Assembly: GCA_009602725.1 (NCBI GenBank)
Contig: WELB01000087.1
Location: 393,841-457,840 of the forward strand
Origin: Spirogloea muscicola
Taxonomy: Eukaryota > Streptophyta > Zygnematophyceae > Spirogloeales > Spirogloeaceae
DNA length: 64,000 nt
Direction: 5' to 3'
The position numbers and the translations under genes are program-made. Below are positions 29,870 through 51,129 of the stretch, piece by piece. Below the pieces are notes generated by a model that was given only the letters and a program-made list of their open reading frames with translations, did not search any database and was not told where the DNA came from. How positions within the stretch are numbered: the first letter of the stretch is position 1; every line of letters begins with the position of its first letter.

Positions 29870-32800
29870 TTAGTGCTTCAGACTTAGGGCAAAGTGTTGT
29901 GTTGGACCTTTAAGGACATTTGTTACTGATGCCGAGGTTAAGACTTTGCATTTGAGCGGAGCTACCTCCTCTTTGTCACGGTTCAGGAGCCTTCGGCCAA
30001 AGTCCACAGTCTTGCTTGTATGTATCATCCTCCTCCTCATCGCCGCTATCAACTGCATTGCCAGGGCTTCCTGCTCCGCGAGCGACAAATCACGCAGGGC
30101 AACGTCCTTCCATCGTAGCGCTGGCACTTGCCGCTTGGCGCTGTTGCTCCTGTTGCCTATAGCTTCATCTCTCTCATTTGAGTCGCTCACCACAGTCTCC
30201 TCGTCATACTCAAGCTCTTCGTCCTCGTCGCCACTGGAGGCGCCACCGTTGCCAAGCACGACGCCACTGCCGCTGCCCGCCTCATCTGCACGCAGCCCCT
30301 TGGCTTTAAGCTTTGCCCGGACTCGCCGCTCCCGTAACTTCTGCCGCTCCAGTACCCAGTCCTCGGCGTCACGCCGCCTCATCTCTGCTTGCAAGCGGCG
30401 GAAGCACTCAGCTGTGGCAGCCGCAATGTCCTCCTCCTCACCTGCAGACAGACCGCGCAGACTCTTTCTAAGCAAGCGCCAACAAGACCTGCAGTGTTCA
30501 AAAGCATCCAGCTGGATGTATTACAGAGTGGGCAGGAAGAAGGACCATCAGACTAAACATCTACTGCTATTTGCATGCAAGCTGCTCACCACCACTTGGC
30601 CCAACAGCAGCCAGGGCCGCAAGGGGCTGCATGGCATTGCCCTCCTCGTCGAAGACCAGCCGATTGCCATTGCCATCCTCTAGGCGGATCTTGAGCTTCT
30701 TCTTCCTCTTCCGCGTGATGAGAGTGTCCAGTACCCTGAAAAGTTTCACATGAATTATATCATCTACTCACAAGTGGTTCTCTAATTGTGACCAACCATG
30801 CATATCAATGACTCAAGTTGGACCCTTACAGAGACGTAGATACCCAAAATATTCTATCAAGCCATTCTCACTAGCCTGTTAACTGCCTCTCCATGTCACC
30901 TTCTACCAAAATCAAGTACAAATAGCCTAGCGAAGTACCTGCTCGCTGCTCCATTCTGCTCCCTTGCCTCTCCATCAAGACTGTGATCCACCCCCTTGAT
31001 CCTCAAGAAATCAGCATCATCACCTTCTGCATCACGGTCAAGCTTGCGAGAACTGGCTGCGCTCGAGTCTCCCGCTGCACCACCCTCTCTCGCTTGCTCC
31101 TTCTTTGACCGCTTGCGCTTCTCACCACCTGTGTAAACATTAGTTTCGCCCACCTTAGCAGCGCCATCCTCTAGCCTCTGCAGTGCTTGGCTGAGCTTGA
31201 GGCTCAGGTCGCTGCCCCCCTCCTTGGCAGTAACTAGGCTGCTGGAACTGTCAGGGCCGTCTTTCCTTCTGCCTCGCGTGCGTGCCGGCTCATTATCTGC
31301 TGAGCCGCTCCGCGCGTCTTTGCCTGTCACGTCGTGCACAGGCGTCTTGCTGCCGATCTGAGGTCCATCCGAGTTCAGGTCCTGGCTGGCACTGAGAGCG
31401 GCCGCCTCCTTCTCAAGAGCCAGCTTCTTCAGGCCCTTTTTCAGGAAGCGCACAGTTGGCGCAGTGGGGAGGCCCATAGATGCTGCGAATTCCGCATGCG
31501 GCAGCTTGGCTACATCAAATACGTCCTTGTTCCTCTGGCACACGAGAGCTTGATGGTCAGCTGCTAGAAAGCCAAGTCCTATGCTGCACAAGGAGATGAT
31601 GAATGTCTAGGACATGGTCTGCAGACAGGGTTTGCAGTAGTCAAATGTGCATCTCAGGATCAGGCTCGCAAATCCGCAGCACAGTCTCAAATCCAGTGCT
31701 GCCGTGCCAGCCCTCATCTGGTACTGTGTTGCTAAGACAACCTGCAGGTGTATGGAGCGGAGGTAGGTGACAAAGGCGCGCTGCGCCAGGTACTTGAGGT
31801 CCGCATCCTTTGCCAGGAGGCCAGCAAGCGCCGCTGAGATCTCTTGCATCTTTGCAGGATTGGCCTGCGCAAGGTTGACCCACGAATGTTTGCATCAAAT
31901 TACAGTCACAAACTGCTCATATGCAATCGCTCGGTTCCTCTCAGTCTGTCGGCAAGCCTGGTGGGCCTTCAGTGTCACCTTGGTGACCTTGAACGGGATC
32001 TTGGCTGCCTCAAGCGCCGGCAGCATGCCCTTCTCCGACGGGCAAAGGAAGAGGAGTGACTTCCCGCTGGCCGTGTAACGTGCAGTACGGCCAACCCGGT
32101 GTATGTAGCTCGCGACGTCGTCTGGGCAGTCCGTCTGCAACATCCAGTAATTGGTAGCAATAAGCCTCCGTCTTGAAAGCGGACAAACGCATAAACACAA
32201 CTCATGCAGCAATCGCATGTTATCAAGAAGAACTCAACATCGCCTGCAGCCATAAAAGGGCCCACTGTGAGCCCCTGCATTTGGATCTTACAGCGTGAAC
32301 CCTGGAGCAACATCTCAACCCTCGACTGTAGACCCTAACTCCATTGCATTATGACTTATTTGTGACATGCTAGTGCTCATGAGCTCATGGGTCCTATTTT
32401 CTGCACCTGGACAACCCAATCCACCTGGGGGAAGTCCAAGCCCCGCGCTGCAACGTCAGTGCAGAAAAACACAGCGCTTTTGGTGCCGCAGAATTCCTCA
32501 TAAGTCGCCATGCGAGCAATCTGCTTCATCCGGCCGTGCAGACACTTGAGCGGCGTGCCTGGCCGCAGCCGCCGAAACGACTCGTGCAAAAACTTGACCT
32601 GCGCAAGGTGGGACCCCATGGCAGCAAATTAGAAAGTGGGAGGGACCGCAACATTCTACCAGTTGCAGGATAAGAGTGTGAAGGAGCCACCAGGTTTGGA
32701 GCTACTTCTTGCAGCCAACAGCGGGATGGCGAGTGTCTTGTACCTGCTTGCAGCTTGACAGGAAGACGAGCATCTTCGCGTGGAGGTGCGTGCGTATGAA

Positions 32801-34327
32801 ACTCCAGAGCATGTCAAGCTTCCGGGCCAGCGGGACAAGCATGACTGTCTGCTGCAGGCGTGCCGGCGTTGCAGTTGCAGCCTATGCATGTACAGCAATA
32901 TACTCGGGGTCCCGCAGGCTGAGCCGAGCGAGGTCCTTCACCGACTTGGTTTGCGTTGCCGAGAAGAGCAGCGTCTGGCGCTGCCGCGGCAGGTTTGCCA
33001 GGATGGCGTCCAGTGCTTCGCGGAAGCCCAGGTCCAGGATGCGGTCCGCCTCGTCGAGCACGAGCACCTGCCAGGCAGATGGAATGCCTTTTAAAACCAG
33101 TACTGATCCAATGGCATCTCATTGAAACTGCCTGTGTGATATTAGGTCCCAAAAGCACCTTAATCAGCAGTCAATGCTCAGCAAAACGACTCAGCACTAC
33201 TGTGCTGACTCGTCACAAAAGTAAGGCTTATAGCTGAGGGGACAACAAAGGTTATACACTGACCACTACAGACGCCCTTTCCAGATAACTGCAACACGTG
33301 TACAAATGCAAAAGCACAAAAGCCAGGGTTGTGTACTTAGGGTCAAGCATTCAGTGGTTGAGATTGGATGTTGAGGCCGCGCCTGCAGCTGGGAGCAGTC
33401 AAAGTTGGGCGTCTCGTCCATGTGCTGGAGGAGGCGACCCGGCGTGGCGATGATGACGTTGAGGCCGCCGACGCGGTCGCGCTCGCCCGCCAGCGTGCCG
33501 CGCTTGCCACCGACCAGCAGCCCGCCGCTGAGGCCGTGGTGCTTGCCGGCGCGCTGCAGCTCGTGGAAGTTCTGCAGCGCCAGCTCGCGCGTCGGCGAGA
33601 TGACGATCGCTCCCACGCCGTCCATGGCGCCCCAGCGCTGGCGATACAGCCGCTCCAGAACCTGCGCGAGCACAGCCCACGGAGGCAATGGTGGCAACTA
33701 AGGCTGCCAACGTCCCTCAGCTGCCCGTCCATGGCCGCTGTAGCCAGCCGAGCGTACAAAAGGCCAAAACCTAGAACCCCAAAAAGCCCAGAGAAGGAAC
33801 CGCACGGGGATCAGGAAAGCGAGCGTCTTGCCGGAGCCCGTCTTGGCCGCGCCCAGCACGTCGCGGCCGCACAGCGCGTGCGGCAGCGCCGCGCGCTGGA
33901 TGGCCGTCATCGTCACGTACTTGGCCTCCTGCAGGCGGAGGGCCCAATAGACGACGGATTCAGCACTCATAGGTCCTTGTCAAAAAATCAAGACCCATGC
34001 ACATGGAGCCGCTCGGCCGGCCTCTCAGCTCGACCAAGAGCTCCCTCGGCCGCTGCGATGGCGGCGAGGGGGTGGTTTGCGGCCTCAGCCGCCGAGATCA
34101 ACATGCGAATCCCAGGAGCAAGAAAAGCGAGATGCGGCTGCTGATAGTAGAACAGCGGCTGTGTATAAAGGCCAGCCAGGTGCATAGGGAGGGTGAAGAG
34201 GAGAGTCGGGGGAAGTTGTGGGATAATGCCGGCACCGCCTGCTCGGCTGCCGCACCTTGAGCCCGGAGAGCGTGCGCTGCGAGAGCGGGAGGCCCGCGAA
34301 CAGCTGGGCGCCGGCGTACGACGGCAT
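29870..34327 (-). CDS. DEAD-box RNA helicase, DDX10/Dbp4 family
   Basis: This ATP-dependent RNA helicase family releases U14/snR41 snoRNAs during 18S rRNA maturation in the nucleolus. Exons on the minus strand show [20 protein letters not shown] (from ATG 34327), then the Q-motif region [20 protein letters not shown] and motif [18 protein letters not shown] (about 33930-33810). They continue with [13 protein letters not shown] and [16 protein letters not shown] (about 33600-33420), [15 protein letters not shown] and [20 protein letters not shown] (about 33070-32900), [33 protein letters not shown] (about 32440) and [20 protein letters not shown] (about 32090). C-terminal family features follow: [20 protein letters not shown], a lysine-rich acidic linker, [20 protein letters not shown], and a charged helix ([20 protein letters not shown]) near the end. 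All helicase motifs are intact. The terminal splice pattern (30475-29870) is uncertain. Confidence 0.9.
32312..32345. repeat. Telomere-like words in a helicase intron
   Basis: TCAACCCTCGACTGTAGACCCTAACTCC lies between two helicase exons. It is a weak example of the recurring CCCTAA intronic words. Confidence 0.3.
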
Positions 34328-34859
34328 CTCGGCCTCGCCGCCGCCGCCGCCGCCGTCGCCTCCGCCTCCACCGCCGCCCGCGCGTCGGCGGCCGCTTCGC
34401 CGACGGCTCCGCCATGGCGGCAGCGGCCTCCAACCGCAGCGCGCGCCGCGGACGGCGCCGCACTTGCTGCCGCGGGTGGCGGAGGTGACTATCTCGCATC
34501 CGGCGGAGGGGTCTGGGTTCAAGCATAAGGCCTCGAACGGAGTCAGCATCAGCGTCAGCCATCAGCGAGAGCGTCATCTCACACCACCGTCAAGGCCCTG
34601 CGCCAGCGTCAGCACCCCTTCAACATCGCAGCCGCATTCCCGGAAAGGCTTGTTCAATTCTCGGAGGAAATCTTCCAGCAGAGGCGATGGCTGTGATTGG
34701 CCAGCCTGGAAGAACAATGAGAACAGTGGAAAGGCTTCGTCGACTGCACCAGGCCTCTGCCGCCGCCGCCGCGCCCTTCGGCGCCGACGGCTGCAGCGGC
34801 GGCGGGAGCGGCGCGGAGACAGCAGTGGAGGCTGCAGCAGCGCATGTCACGGCAGAGAC
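34328..34859. promoter_or_regulatory. Head-to-head promoter region of DDX10-like and GCN2 genes
   Basis: About 530 bases lie between the two divergent start codons. Bases 34335-34380 are a GCC/TCC-rich tract with another ATG for the helicase in a different frame (minus, about 34415). Bases 34600-34720 hold a retroelement remnant (GCGATGGCTGTGATTGGCCA at 34684-34703). Bases 34755-34815 are again GCC-rich, just upstream of the GCN2 start. No TATA element is clear. Confidence 0.5.
34600..34720 (-). repeat. Retroelement 3'-UTR fragment in the DDX10/GCN2 divergent promoter
   Basis: GCGATGGCTGTGATTGGCCAGCCTGG and the preceding GGAGGAAATCTTCCAGCAGA are the reverse complement of the block at 49025-49075 (GGCTGGCCAATCACAGCCATCG, then CTGGAAGATGTGAGC). 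The fragment is short and diverged and lies between two divergently transcribed genes. Confidence 0.5.
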
Positions 34860-45017
<10,158 letters not shown>

Positions 45018-46066
45018 AGCCATCTCTCACTGCCATCTGCCAGTGGTTACCATGAAGTCCGCTCACATAAGTAAGCCGAAGGTTTCACGCTTCAAACTTC
45101 TGGAGAAGTCTGATGGCGTATGTTACCTTTGTGGCAAAGCGAGTACCAATGCTTGACTTTCCCTTTCACTGTCTACCCTTCTGCACACAAGGGACTGGCT
45201 ATCTGCTCGTAGGTCCCGTGCTGCAGTTGCCCTGTTTTCTTGTGCATCTGGCAAGCACCTCGCAAAATAAGAGTATAAGAAGACAAGGACTTGATGCATT
45301 GTCTAATCTTCTGTCAATCTGTCTGTGCTGCTCTTATATATGACCTCAATGATTGTCTGCATTGCCAGCTATGCTGCCTTCAAGCAGGAGTGTTGGACAG
45401 TTAGAGAGCAGTTTGGTGCTCTGTTCAGCTCCTCAAGGGCAACTACCAGCAAGACATCAGCAAGGTTCTGCCGAGACCACTTCAACCCCGGAGAGGGACG
45501 ACAAAACAATAACACTATGGTCTTCGAGTGCAGGTAAGCAATCAAATCTGTTGTCAGTTGCCAGAGTAGGACAGACATTGGTCAATGTTCTGCTCAAGGA
45601 TGTCCGAGTTGCCAGGTAAACTGACTCTCTAGCTAGAGATCTATCTTGGTGACTAAGTACACATAGGTGCAGATCCATTACTTTGTGTGCAAGCATACAG
45701 CTGTGCTACAAAATCTGAGATCCAATGGGGCCACATCTATGTTGTTGTGTAAAGCAGCAGCTTTTGATAATTCAGATCAGCAATACTTCAAGACACAACC
45801 CCATGTTACATTGATTCAATTATACAGGATATATTTGTTTGTCGCTATGAATATGTTCATGTATGTGTAGTACAGGGGCCAATGTGGCCACTTCCAACAC
45901 CTTGTCTCATAACAAATTCTAATATGACCACCTTGCTATGATGCAGGGGCACGGGTAAAGCGACTGCAATGAGATAAGACCTGCTGAAGTACTGTAAGCA
46001 AGCTTCAGCAGTAAGACGCACACGAAGTGGTTTGCAGGGAGTAGACACCGAGCACCATGAGTCCCG
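45018..46066. other. Tail-to-tail intergenic region, no gene recognised
   Basis: This lies between the stops of GCN2 (+) and the DTWD1-like gene (-). A plus-strand frame 45353-45619 ends near a donor-like GTAAGC (45534) and a second frame covers 45325-45537. Neither gives residues I can match. Bases 45660-45870 are AT-rich without obvious structure. Confidence 0.4.
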
Positions 46067-46765
46067 TCAGCTGGCCTCGATGACCCGATGAAAGAACGCA
46101 AAGTACCAGAGGAGGTCGTCATAGCAGTGGCAAGCAGATGCAGTGCCGCTGTGCGCCTCAGGCGCATGCCACTGTTGGCAGAAATGCCAGATGGCCTCGA
46201 TGGTGCTGAGGCCCTCCTCTGGGACGCCCTTGGTGTGGTACCTCCAATAGCTCGACCGCAAGGTGCTACTGCTAGTATCGCGGCTGCCAAGCCGCAAGCG
46301 TGTGCATCCCGCCAGCTGCGGGAGGTCCAAGATGGCACCGCAACCGCTCCACTGGTACATATTGGGGCGCCCACATCAGGCAAAGCAACGAGCAATCTTA
46401 TGGACATTTCGATATACCTGCAATGTGAGGACTAGGGTGCGGCTGATTCCATGGCGATTGAAGTCCTTCCAGGCAAATTGATTACCTTGGACTCAACAAC
46501 AACGACACAAGTGACGACTCTTCGCCGCACCACGTCCATGCCAATGGCATCGGCTGAAGGGAAGAGGACCACGGTCGAAGCGGGGTCGAAATGTGGGACG
46601 CCACTGCCATCGCCCGCCATTGCATCGTGAACCACCACCTGCCCGGGGCACAGAATCGCCGCCTGCACGCCCGTGCTCATCGTCCGACTCTCCCGCTTGT
46701 GCAGCACACTGTCCATGATGCAGCATCTCCAAGTCAGGTGTGCCACAGTCAGGCCATACCTGCAC
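46067..46765 (-). CDS. DTWD1-like tRNA-uridine aminocarboxypropyltransferase, 5' part unresolved
   Basis: DTWD1 transfers the aminocarboxypropyl group of S-adenosylmethionine to uridine 20 of tRNA (acp3U). Two exons are clear. The upstream one (about 46712-46486) reads VLHKRESRTMSTGVQAAILC, then GVPHFDPASTVVLFPSADAI and VVVVESK. The last exon (46351-46067) reads WSGCGAILDLPQLAGCTRLR, then SSYWRYHTKGVPEEGLSTIE and DDLLWYFAFFHRVIEAS, ending at a TGA at 46067-46069. The YWR.....G.P...LSTIEAI block and final ..YDDLLWYFAF.H are diagnostic of the DTWD1 branch. The name-giving D-x-T-W is replaced here by ESKW across the splice. Upstream, GFSASKPEVQ (about 46780) may belong to a preceding exon, but the N-terminal cysteine cluster was not found. 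Confidence 0.75.
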
Positions 46766-46833
46766 TTCGGGCTTGCTTGCACTGAAACCGCACCAAATGC
46801 CAGGGGCAGCCCCTCATCTGCTTGACTTTGCAA

Positions 46834-48068
46834 ATCTAAATCTTGACCCTGACCCTATTTCAGACAGTGGATCTGCAATTGCAAGGACCTTGGGAGCGTG
46901 GCATCAGCTAGGAGCGAAAGACTGCTACAGAATTTTTCAGCACCACCACGGTGGGGGGCATCAACTGAACTATGCGGTGCATCACCTGCCGCAACTCCCA
47001 TAACATGCCCATCAAAGCAGCTAAGTGCGTGCTGCTTCTGGCAGACCGGCCAGATGAGCAGAAAAGCAGAGGGAACGAGAGCAAGCAGACGGCGTTGCCA
47101 GCAGCTCCTTGGGCCAAGGAAAACAGTGACAGCGACAGCAGGAGAGGCGCCATTGCAACTCAGGGAGCCTGCGGATGAGGGAAAATGCTTGATGCGACAG
47201 GAGTGGCCTCAGTCCGTCCTAGAACGCTTGTCGACATTGAGGGCGCAGGGCCCGCATCCGACATATGCTTGTCAGATACGTTGTTTCGTCGTCATCGGCC
47301 ACGCCACGAGCACCTCAAGCTCAAGACAATTCTCGAACAGGTCCCCCTAAACTCTGGCCCCTTTCGCCTGGGTGAGACAATTACCACGCCGCAGCTACCT
47401 GCAAAGAACTGGTGGGCTCTGACAGCTGCCAAGCTCGTAACTGCCGCGCACATTCGGCAAGGCTTAACTACGTTCAAACTAGGGGCCCTGCATGAAGCCT
47501 GCATCACGCTTGGACTAGGCCCGTCTGTAGGCGTGCCGAGCCCGCTTTTTCCTCCTCCACTGCGCTTACAGCCGGCCAGAAGCAGTGGGCGAGCCGCGCA
47601 GCAACAAGCGAGGCCTTGCTGTGGCTATAACATCAGCACTTAAAGCCGCCAGCGAAAGAAGACTGCGCCAGGTGACTACTTTGACACAAGACTCGAGCTT
47701 TGAATGGGGGAAGCGGCTTACTCCGGACGTACATGTCGACTCGCAGCGGCAGGGCCACGCACGGAACGCCGTCGGTCAAGGCTTGCGGCGGCAGCAGCGG
47801 CGGCGGCGGCAGCGGCAGCGGCGCCGTCAGCAGTCCAGCAGCGGCGATGGGCGTGCTGGATGGCAGGGCTTGAGGGGTAAGAAGAAGGGGGTCACAGCTC
47901 CTGAGCGGCTGAGGACTAGGGGTTTTCTGGTTTTTGTTGGGTCTGGGCACCCAGAACCAGGAGGCAGGTGGCGCAGAAGAAGCGGCGCGAAATGCCGCAG
48001 CCGGGGCAGCGCGACCGCGCGCCCGCGGCCGCCGCGGCGCGCTCGGCGGCGGCTGCGGTGCCTCCGCA

Positions 48069-48099
<31 letters not shown>

Positions 48100-48219
48100 G
48101 CTCCTGCACAGTGGAGTCCATGGGCGAGTGGGGGAAACCCATAACCCCAGCAAGGTGTGGGGGGCCTGCTCCCGTCAGCGTGCCCCGACGACATGACGCC
48201 CGGCGGCTGGTGACGCCGG
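46834..48219. other. Unassigned region upstream of DTWD1-like gene
   Basis: The 5' exons and promoter of the DTWD1-like gene should lie here. A plus-strand frame at 47185-47643 is open for 152 codons (LVDIEGAGPASDICLSDTLF; LKLKTILEQVPLNSGPFRLG; NWWALTAAKLVTAAHIRQGL). Its composition is protein-like, but I recognise no family. Bases 47785-47840 and 48050-48095 are GGC/GCC tracts. From about 48200 the retroelement family begins. Confidence 0.4.
47185..47643 (+). CDS. Unrecognised ORF, 152 aa
   Basis: Open frame starting at an in-frame start codon in a stretch without recognised genes. The middle third has balanced, non-repetitive composition (TTPQLPAKNWWALTAAKLVT; RQGLTTFKLGALHEACITLG), unlike the arginine- or glycine-rich shadow frames elsewhere. 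The end is proline/arginine-rich and probably not coding. It could be one exon of a plus-strand gene or part of a transposon. No function can be suggested. Confidence 0.25.
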   Translation: MLDATGVASVRPRTLVDIEGAGPASDICLSDTLFRRHRPRHEHLKLKTILEQVPLNSGPFRLGETITTPQLPAKNWWALTAAKLVTAAHIRQGLTTFKLGALHEACITLGLGPSVGVPSPLFPPPLRLQPARSSGRAAQQQARPCCGYNIST

Positions 48220-48450
48220 CGAAAGGGCTCGCCCATTGAGGATAGGGGCTGGACAAGCCAGCCCAAAAAAGAATGAACAAAGAACGAGAAGGGGGCCAGA
48301 GGAAGCCAGAGGAAGCGCTAAGAAACCAAAGCACACAAAGAAAGAAAGCAGCTACAAATTACTCAGTAACCCCTGCTAAGCAGCCGCAAATCAGAGAGGC
48401 TAGGGTCCTGGAAGTGGGTCCCCTGGACAGAGCCAGAAAAGAGAAAATGG
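48220..48450 (-). repeat. Retroelement piece with a near-identical second copy at 57416-57590
   Basis: From GAACAAAGAACGAGAAGGGG (about 48271) through GTGGGTCCCCTGGACAGAGC (about 48435) the sequence is almost identical to 57417-57588. The differences are an extra AAGAAAGA-type unit and single-base changes. Upstream, GCTCGCCCATTGAGGATAGG with CCAGCCCAAAAAAGAATGAA recurs at 56050-56100. The close match implies a recently duplicated or recently active repeat. Confidence 0.75.
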
Positions 48451-49060
48451 AATGCAGAGCGACTCTGCTGGCCCCGCCTCGGAGCAGCTGCCCGGGCGTC
48501 CCTCTCGGAGTGCCTCTTTCCCTGCAGCGAGCTACTCCGACCTGATGTTGCTCACTCGTGGGTACTGAGCTTCCTCAACGTGTTTTGCAGTGTGTTGTAG
48601 TGTAGTCCTTTCCCCTATCCTCAATGGGCGAGCACTTTCTTCTTTTCCGCCGCTGCCTCTGGGTCTCGGCGGAGTGCCTCCTTCACTGCAACGAGCCACT
48701 CCGACCTAATGTTGCTCACTCAAGGGTACTGAGCTTCCCTAGTGCGTTGTCGTCTTTGGTAGTGTAGTCCTTTTACGGCACCTCTTTCTTTGGCTTTGGA
48801 CATTGTCCATTCTTTTTGGGCTGGCTTTGCTAGCCCTCTATGGGCGAGCACTTCTTCATTTCCGGCTCCTCTTTCTTTGGCTTTGGACGTTGTCCATTCT
48901 TTTTAGGGCTGGCTTTGGCAGCTCCTCATCCTCTATGGGCGAGCACTTTCAAGCGAGCACTTCCCACTACTGCCCCGTGCCTTTCTGCGCCTTTCGGCCC
49001 TCTCGAACTTGTGTTCATCCTTTTTTCTAGGCTGGCCAATCACAGCCATCGCCCTCTCCT
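48451..49060 (+). repeat. Tandem array of inverted retroelement 3'-UTR copies
   Basis: Plus-strand copies of the 3' region follow each other. GTGCCTCTTTCCCTGCAGCG...GTTGCTCACTCGTGGGTACTGAGCTTCC (48510-48575) is repeated as GTGCCTCCTTCACTGCAACG...GTTGCTCACTCAAGGGTACTGAGCTTCC (48675-48740). CTTTGGCTTTGGACATTGTCCATTC...GGGCTGGC (48788-48830) is repeated as CTTTGGCTTTGGACGTTGTCCATTC...GGGCTGGC (48876-48915). Their orientation is opposite to the copies on either side. Confidence 0.7.
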
Positions 49061-49069
49061 GGAAGATGT

Positions 49070-49743
49070 GAGCTCTTCCAAAGAAATTGCTCGCCCACAG
49101 AGAAGAGGGGGCTGGCCCAAAAAGAGTGGACAAGTTCAAAGTGCCAAAAGGAAAAGCTACACAGCTAGACACGAGACGACGCAGAGGAAAGCTCAGTACC
49201 CACGGGTAAGCAGCAGCAAGTCTGAGTAACGCGCAGCTGGGAAAGAGGCACTCCGCCTAAATCCAGATGCAGCCATTCCTGAACCCAGCTACTCCGAATG
49301 TAAGGAACCTGCCTAAATACGCAGTCAGGGTGAGAAAAAGCGCGGCCAGATTGACTGGTGGCTGGGAAAGGCCAGCCCAAAGGAATGGACAAGGTCCGAA
49401 GGAGGCGGAGTGCGAAGGACTAGGACTAAGACATCAGCCAGGGAAAGGCTCAGTAACCTCTAGTCAGGAGATGCAAGTCTGAGTAGCTAGCCGGCGGAAA
49501 GATGTCGCCCTGACGGAAGCTGGAGGCCGCCGCCAAAGCTCGGCCTGCGCGCAAGTGAACCGCGGAGGCAAGGGACCGCTGCATCGAGATGGCCAAACGC
49601 ATTCGGAAGACTTGAGCGAGGGACTCGGCGACGTTGAAGCCGGGCTGCTCGCCCTGCTGCGCAAGGCGGTGAAGCAAGTCAAGCCATCTCGAGCCAAAGG
49701 CTCCGTGCACGTCGATCGCCAGTGGAACACACTCGTCTCCCAC
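49070..49743 (-). repeat. Non-LTR retrotransposon 3' end, best-preserved coding tail
   Basis: The minus strand from 49743 reads VPLAIDVHGAFGSRWLDLLH, then RLAQQGEQPGFNVAESLAQV, FRMRLAISMQRSLASAVHLR and AGRALAAASSFRQGDIFPPA, ending LTRGY. This is the segment that follows the zinc/endonuclease-like region in this kind of element (compare the copy at 13860-14530). The 3' untranslated region continues to about 49070 with the shared blocks GGGCTGGCCTTTCCCAGCCA and CTTCCAGGAGAGGGCGATGG. The 5' end is truncated, and a gene upstream is not affected. Confidence 0.75.
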
Positions 49744-50470
49744 CGGGTGGTCCGAGTACTTCCGTTCCTGTTCGCCCGCCGCTTGGTCGACTGCTTACGG
49801 CAGCGGGTGAGCAGTCCTTGTTGAGTTCGGCTGTAAGGGGTTTGGAGGCCAACCCACTTGAAGCACTAGCGCATAGGCGCAGCGGAAGACAGGCCCTGTG
49901 GCGCCGCCGCCCTGGGCTTCACTTCTGCGCCCCGCGCGCCTTCTCTCTCTTCTGCTTCACGGGCTTGAACTGCTTCTCGAGCCTTGGCCCCCAAGGCACC
50001 CTGTGCTGCCCCGTGACCCCCCCCCCCCAGCAGAACGTGTGTATGAAAGAGATGGGGAGGCCATGTGTGGCCAAGTACAAAGGCAAGCACTCCAGAGGTG
50101 TGAGCGGGTCGCCCCAAGGCCCGCCTTGAGGCGGGGCCCAAGATCCTCCGTCTGAACGGGCGAATCATCGAATGGCGGGGCCCACCTCCGGGCGGCCCCT
50201 TGCGCGTCAAGCCAGCCCGCCACCTGGCGGGCCCACTTGTCCCAAATAGTCGTTCATGTAATGCCAACAGAGCCGTGTGGCTTAACCAAACGGCAGGTTC
50301 AATACACCGAAGAGGAGTAGCTCGAACTTCTTCATATACTCGCCCATTGTGCCGAGGCACGTCGTCCAGCAGCACAGCGAAAAAGAAAAGACGCTTCCAG
50401 TAGACGGCGAGAGAGCTCCTTCCAAAGTCCGGGCTGCTTGCACTCGATGCACGCATGCGCTTGTCGGACT
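49744..50470 (-). repeat. Repeat-derived sequence with a long open frame
   Basis: The minus strand is open for 196 codons (50456-49866), but its composition is arginine/alanine-rich and its product is unrecognised. TGCGCCCCGCGCGCCTTCTC at 49928-49947 also occurs in the retroelement 3' region at 61207-61226 (TGCGCCCCGCGCGCCTTCTC) and, inverted, near 57183. A run of nine or more C sits at 50020-50029. I read this as retroelement-related sequence rather than a host gene. Confidence 0.4.
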
Positions 50471-51129
50471 TATATAGAGCGCTAGGCCAATGCTAGCCAG
50501 CCGTGCTCTTGTTGCAATTTGTCTATCGCATTGATTGCACTACCCGTCTGTTGGACGTTCGGTGCTGACCAGGACTTCTTGAGACTCATAGCATTATGAC
50601 GCACTTGATTAGAACGGCACTCACTGCTGGCATACTTGACAAACAAACTCTCTCATCTTTGGCTTGGCCTACCTCAGGCACCGTTCTTTTGGAATGGGCT
50701 CTCAGCAAGGCCGGTTAGCACCGAGGCCAGGCCGTCTTTGGCAGCTGGCCGCCTCCAGCCATTCCCACAAGACTACGTTAAAGTAGTGAGACAGTGCACA
50801 CTGCAAGCATTCAACTGCTTCATGCATACGATCTGAAATACCACGTGTCTATTTGGAGGATTGCACGTGTCTATTGCACAACGGTGGTCTGCAGTCTGCA
50901 CATGACAACGTCCAAGAAAGGCTGCATCCGCCCCTTACTAGTCCACAGTGGCGAAGTGACTGGAACAACCCAAAACATCGGAACTCTGGAATAGCGGTGT
51001 GTTCGTTGCAGCAATTTACTGCTGCAACTTTGCATGCTTCCAACACGAGAAATCGAGTACTGAATAGCTCCATCCAAGGAACTACCCCATACTCACATCA
51101 GAAGAAGTCTACCGATATAGATTCTTAGA
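50471..51129. other. Intergenic, 3' flank of DMC1
   Basis: No gene, no recognised repeat and no strong structure were found between the retroelement-rich block and the DMC1 stop codon. Several short frames occur on both strands. Confidence 0.5.

Noticed and set aside
45353-45619. Possible extra GCN2 exon after 45017
   Set aside because: The GCN2 C-terminus already ends normally at 45017, and this frame shows no related residues.
47633-48334. 233-codon minus-strand frame with polyalanine
   Set aside because: It is built from a GGC tract and retroelement 3'-UTR sequence; no conserved domain.
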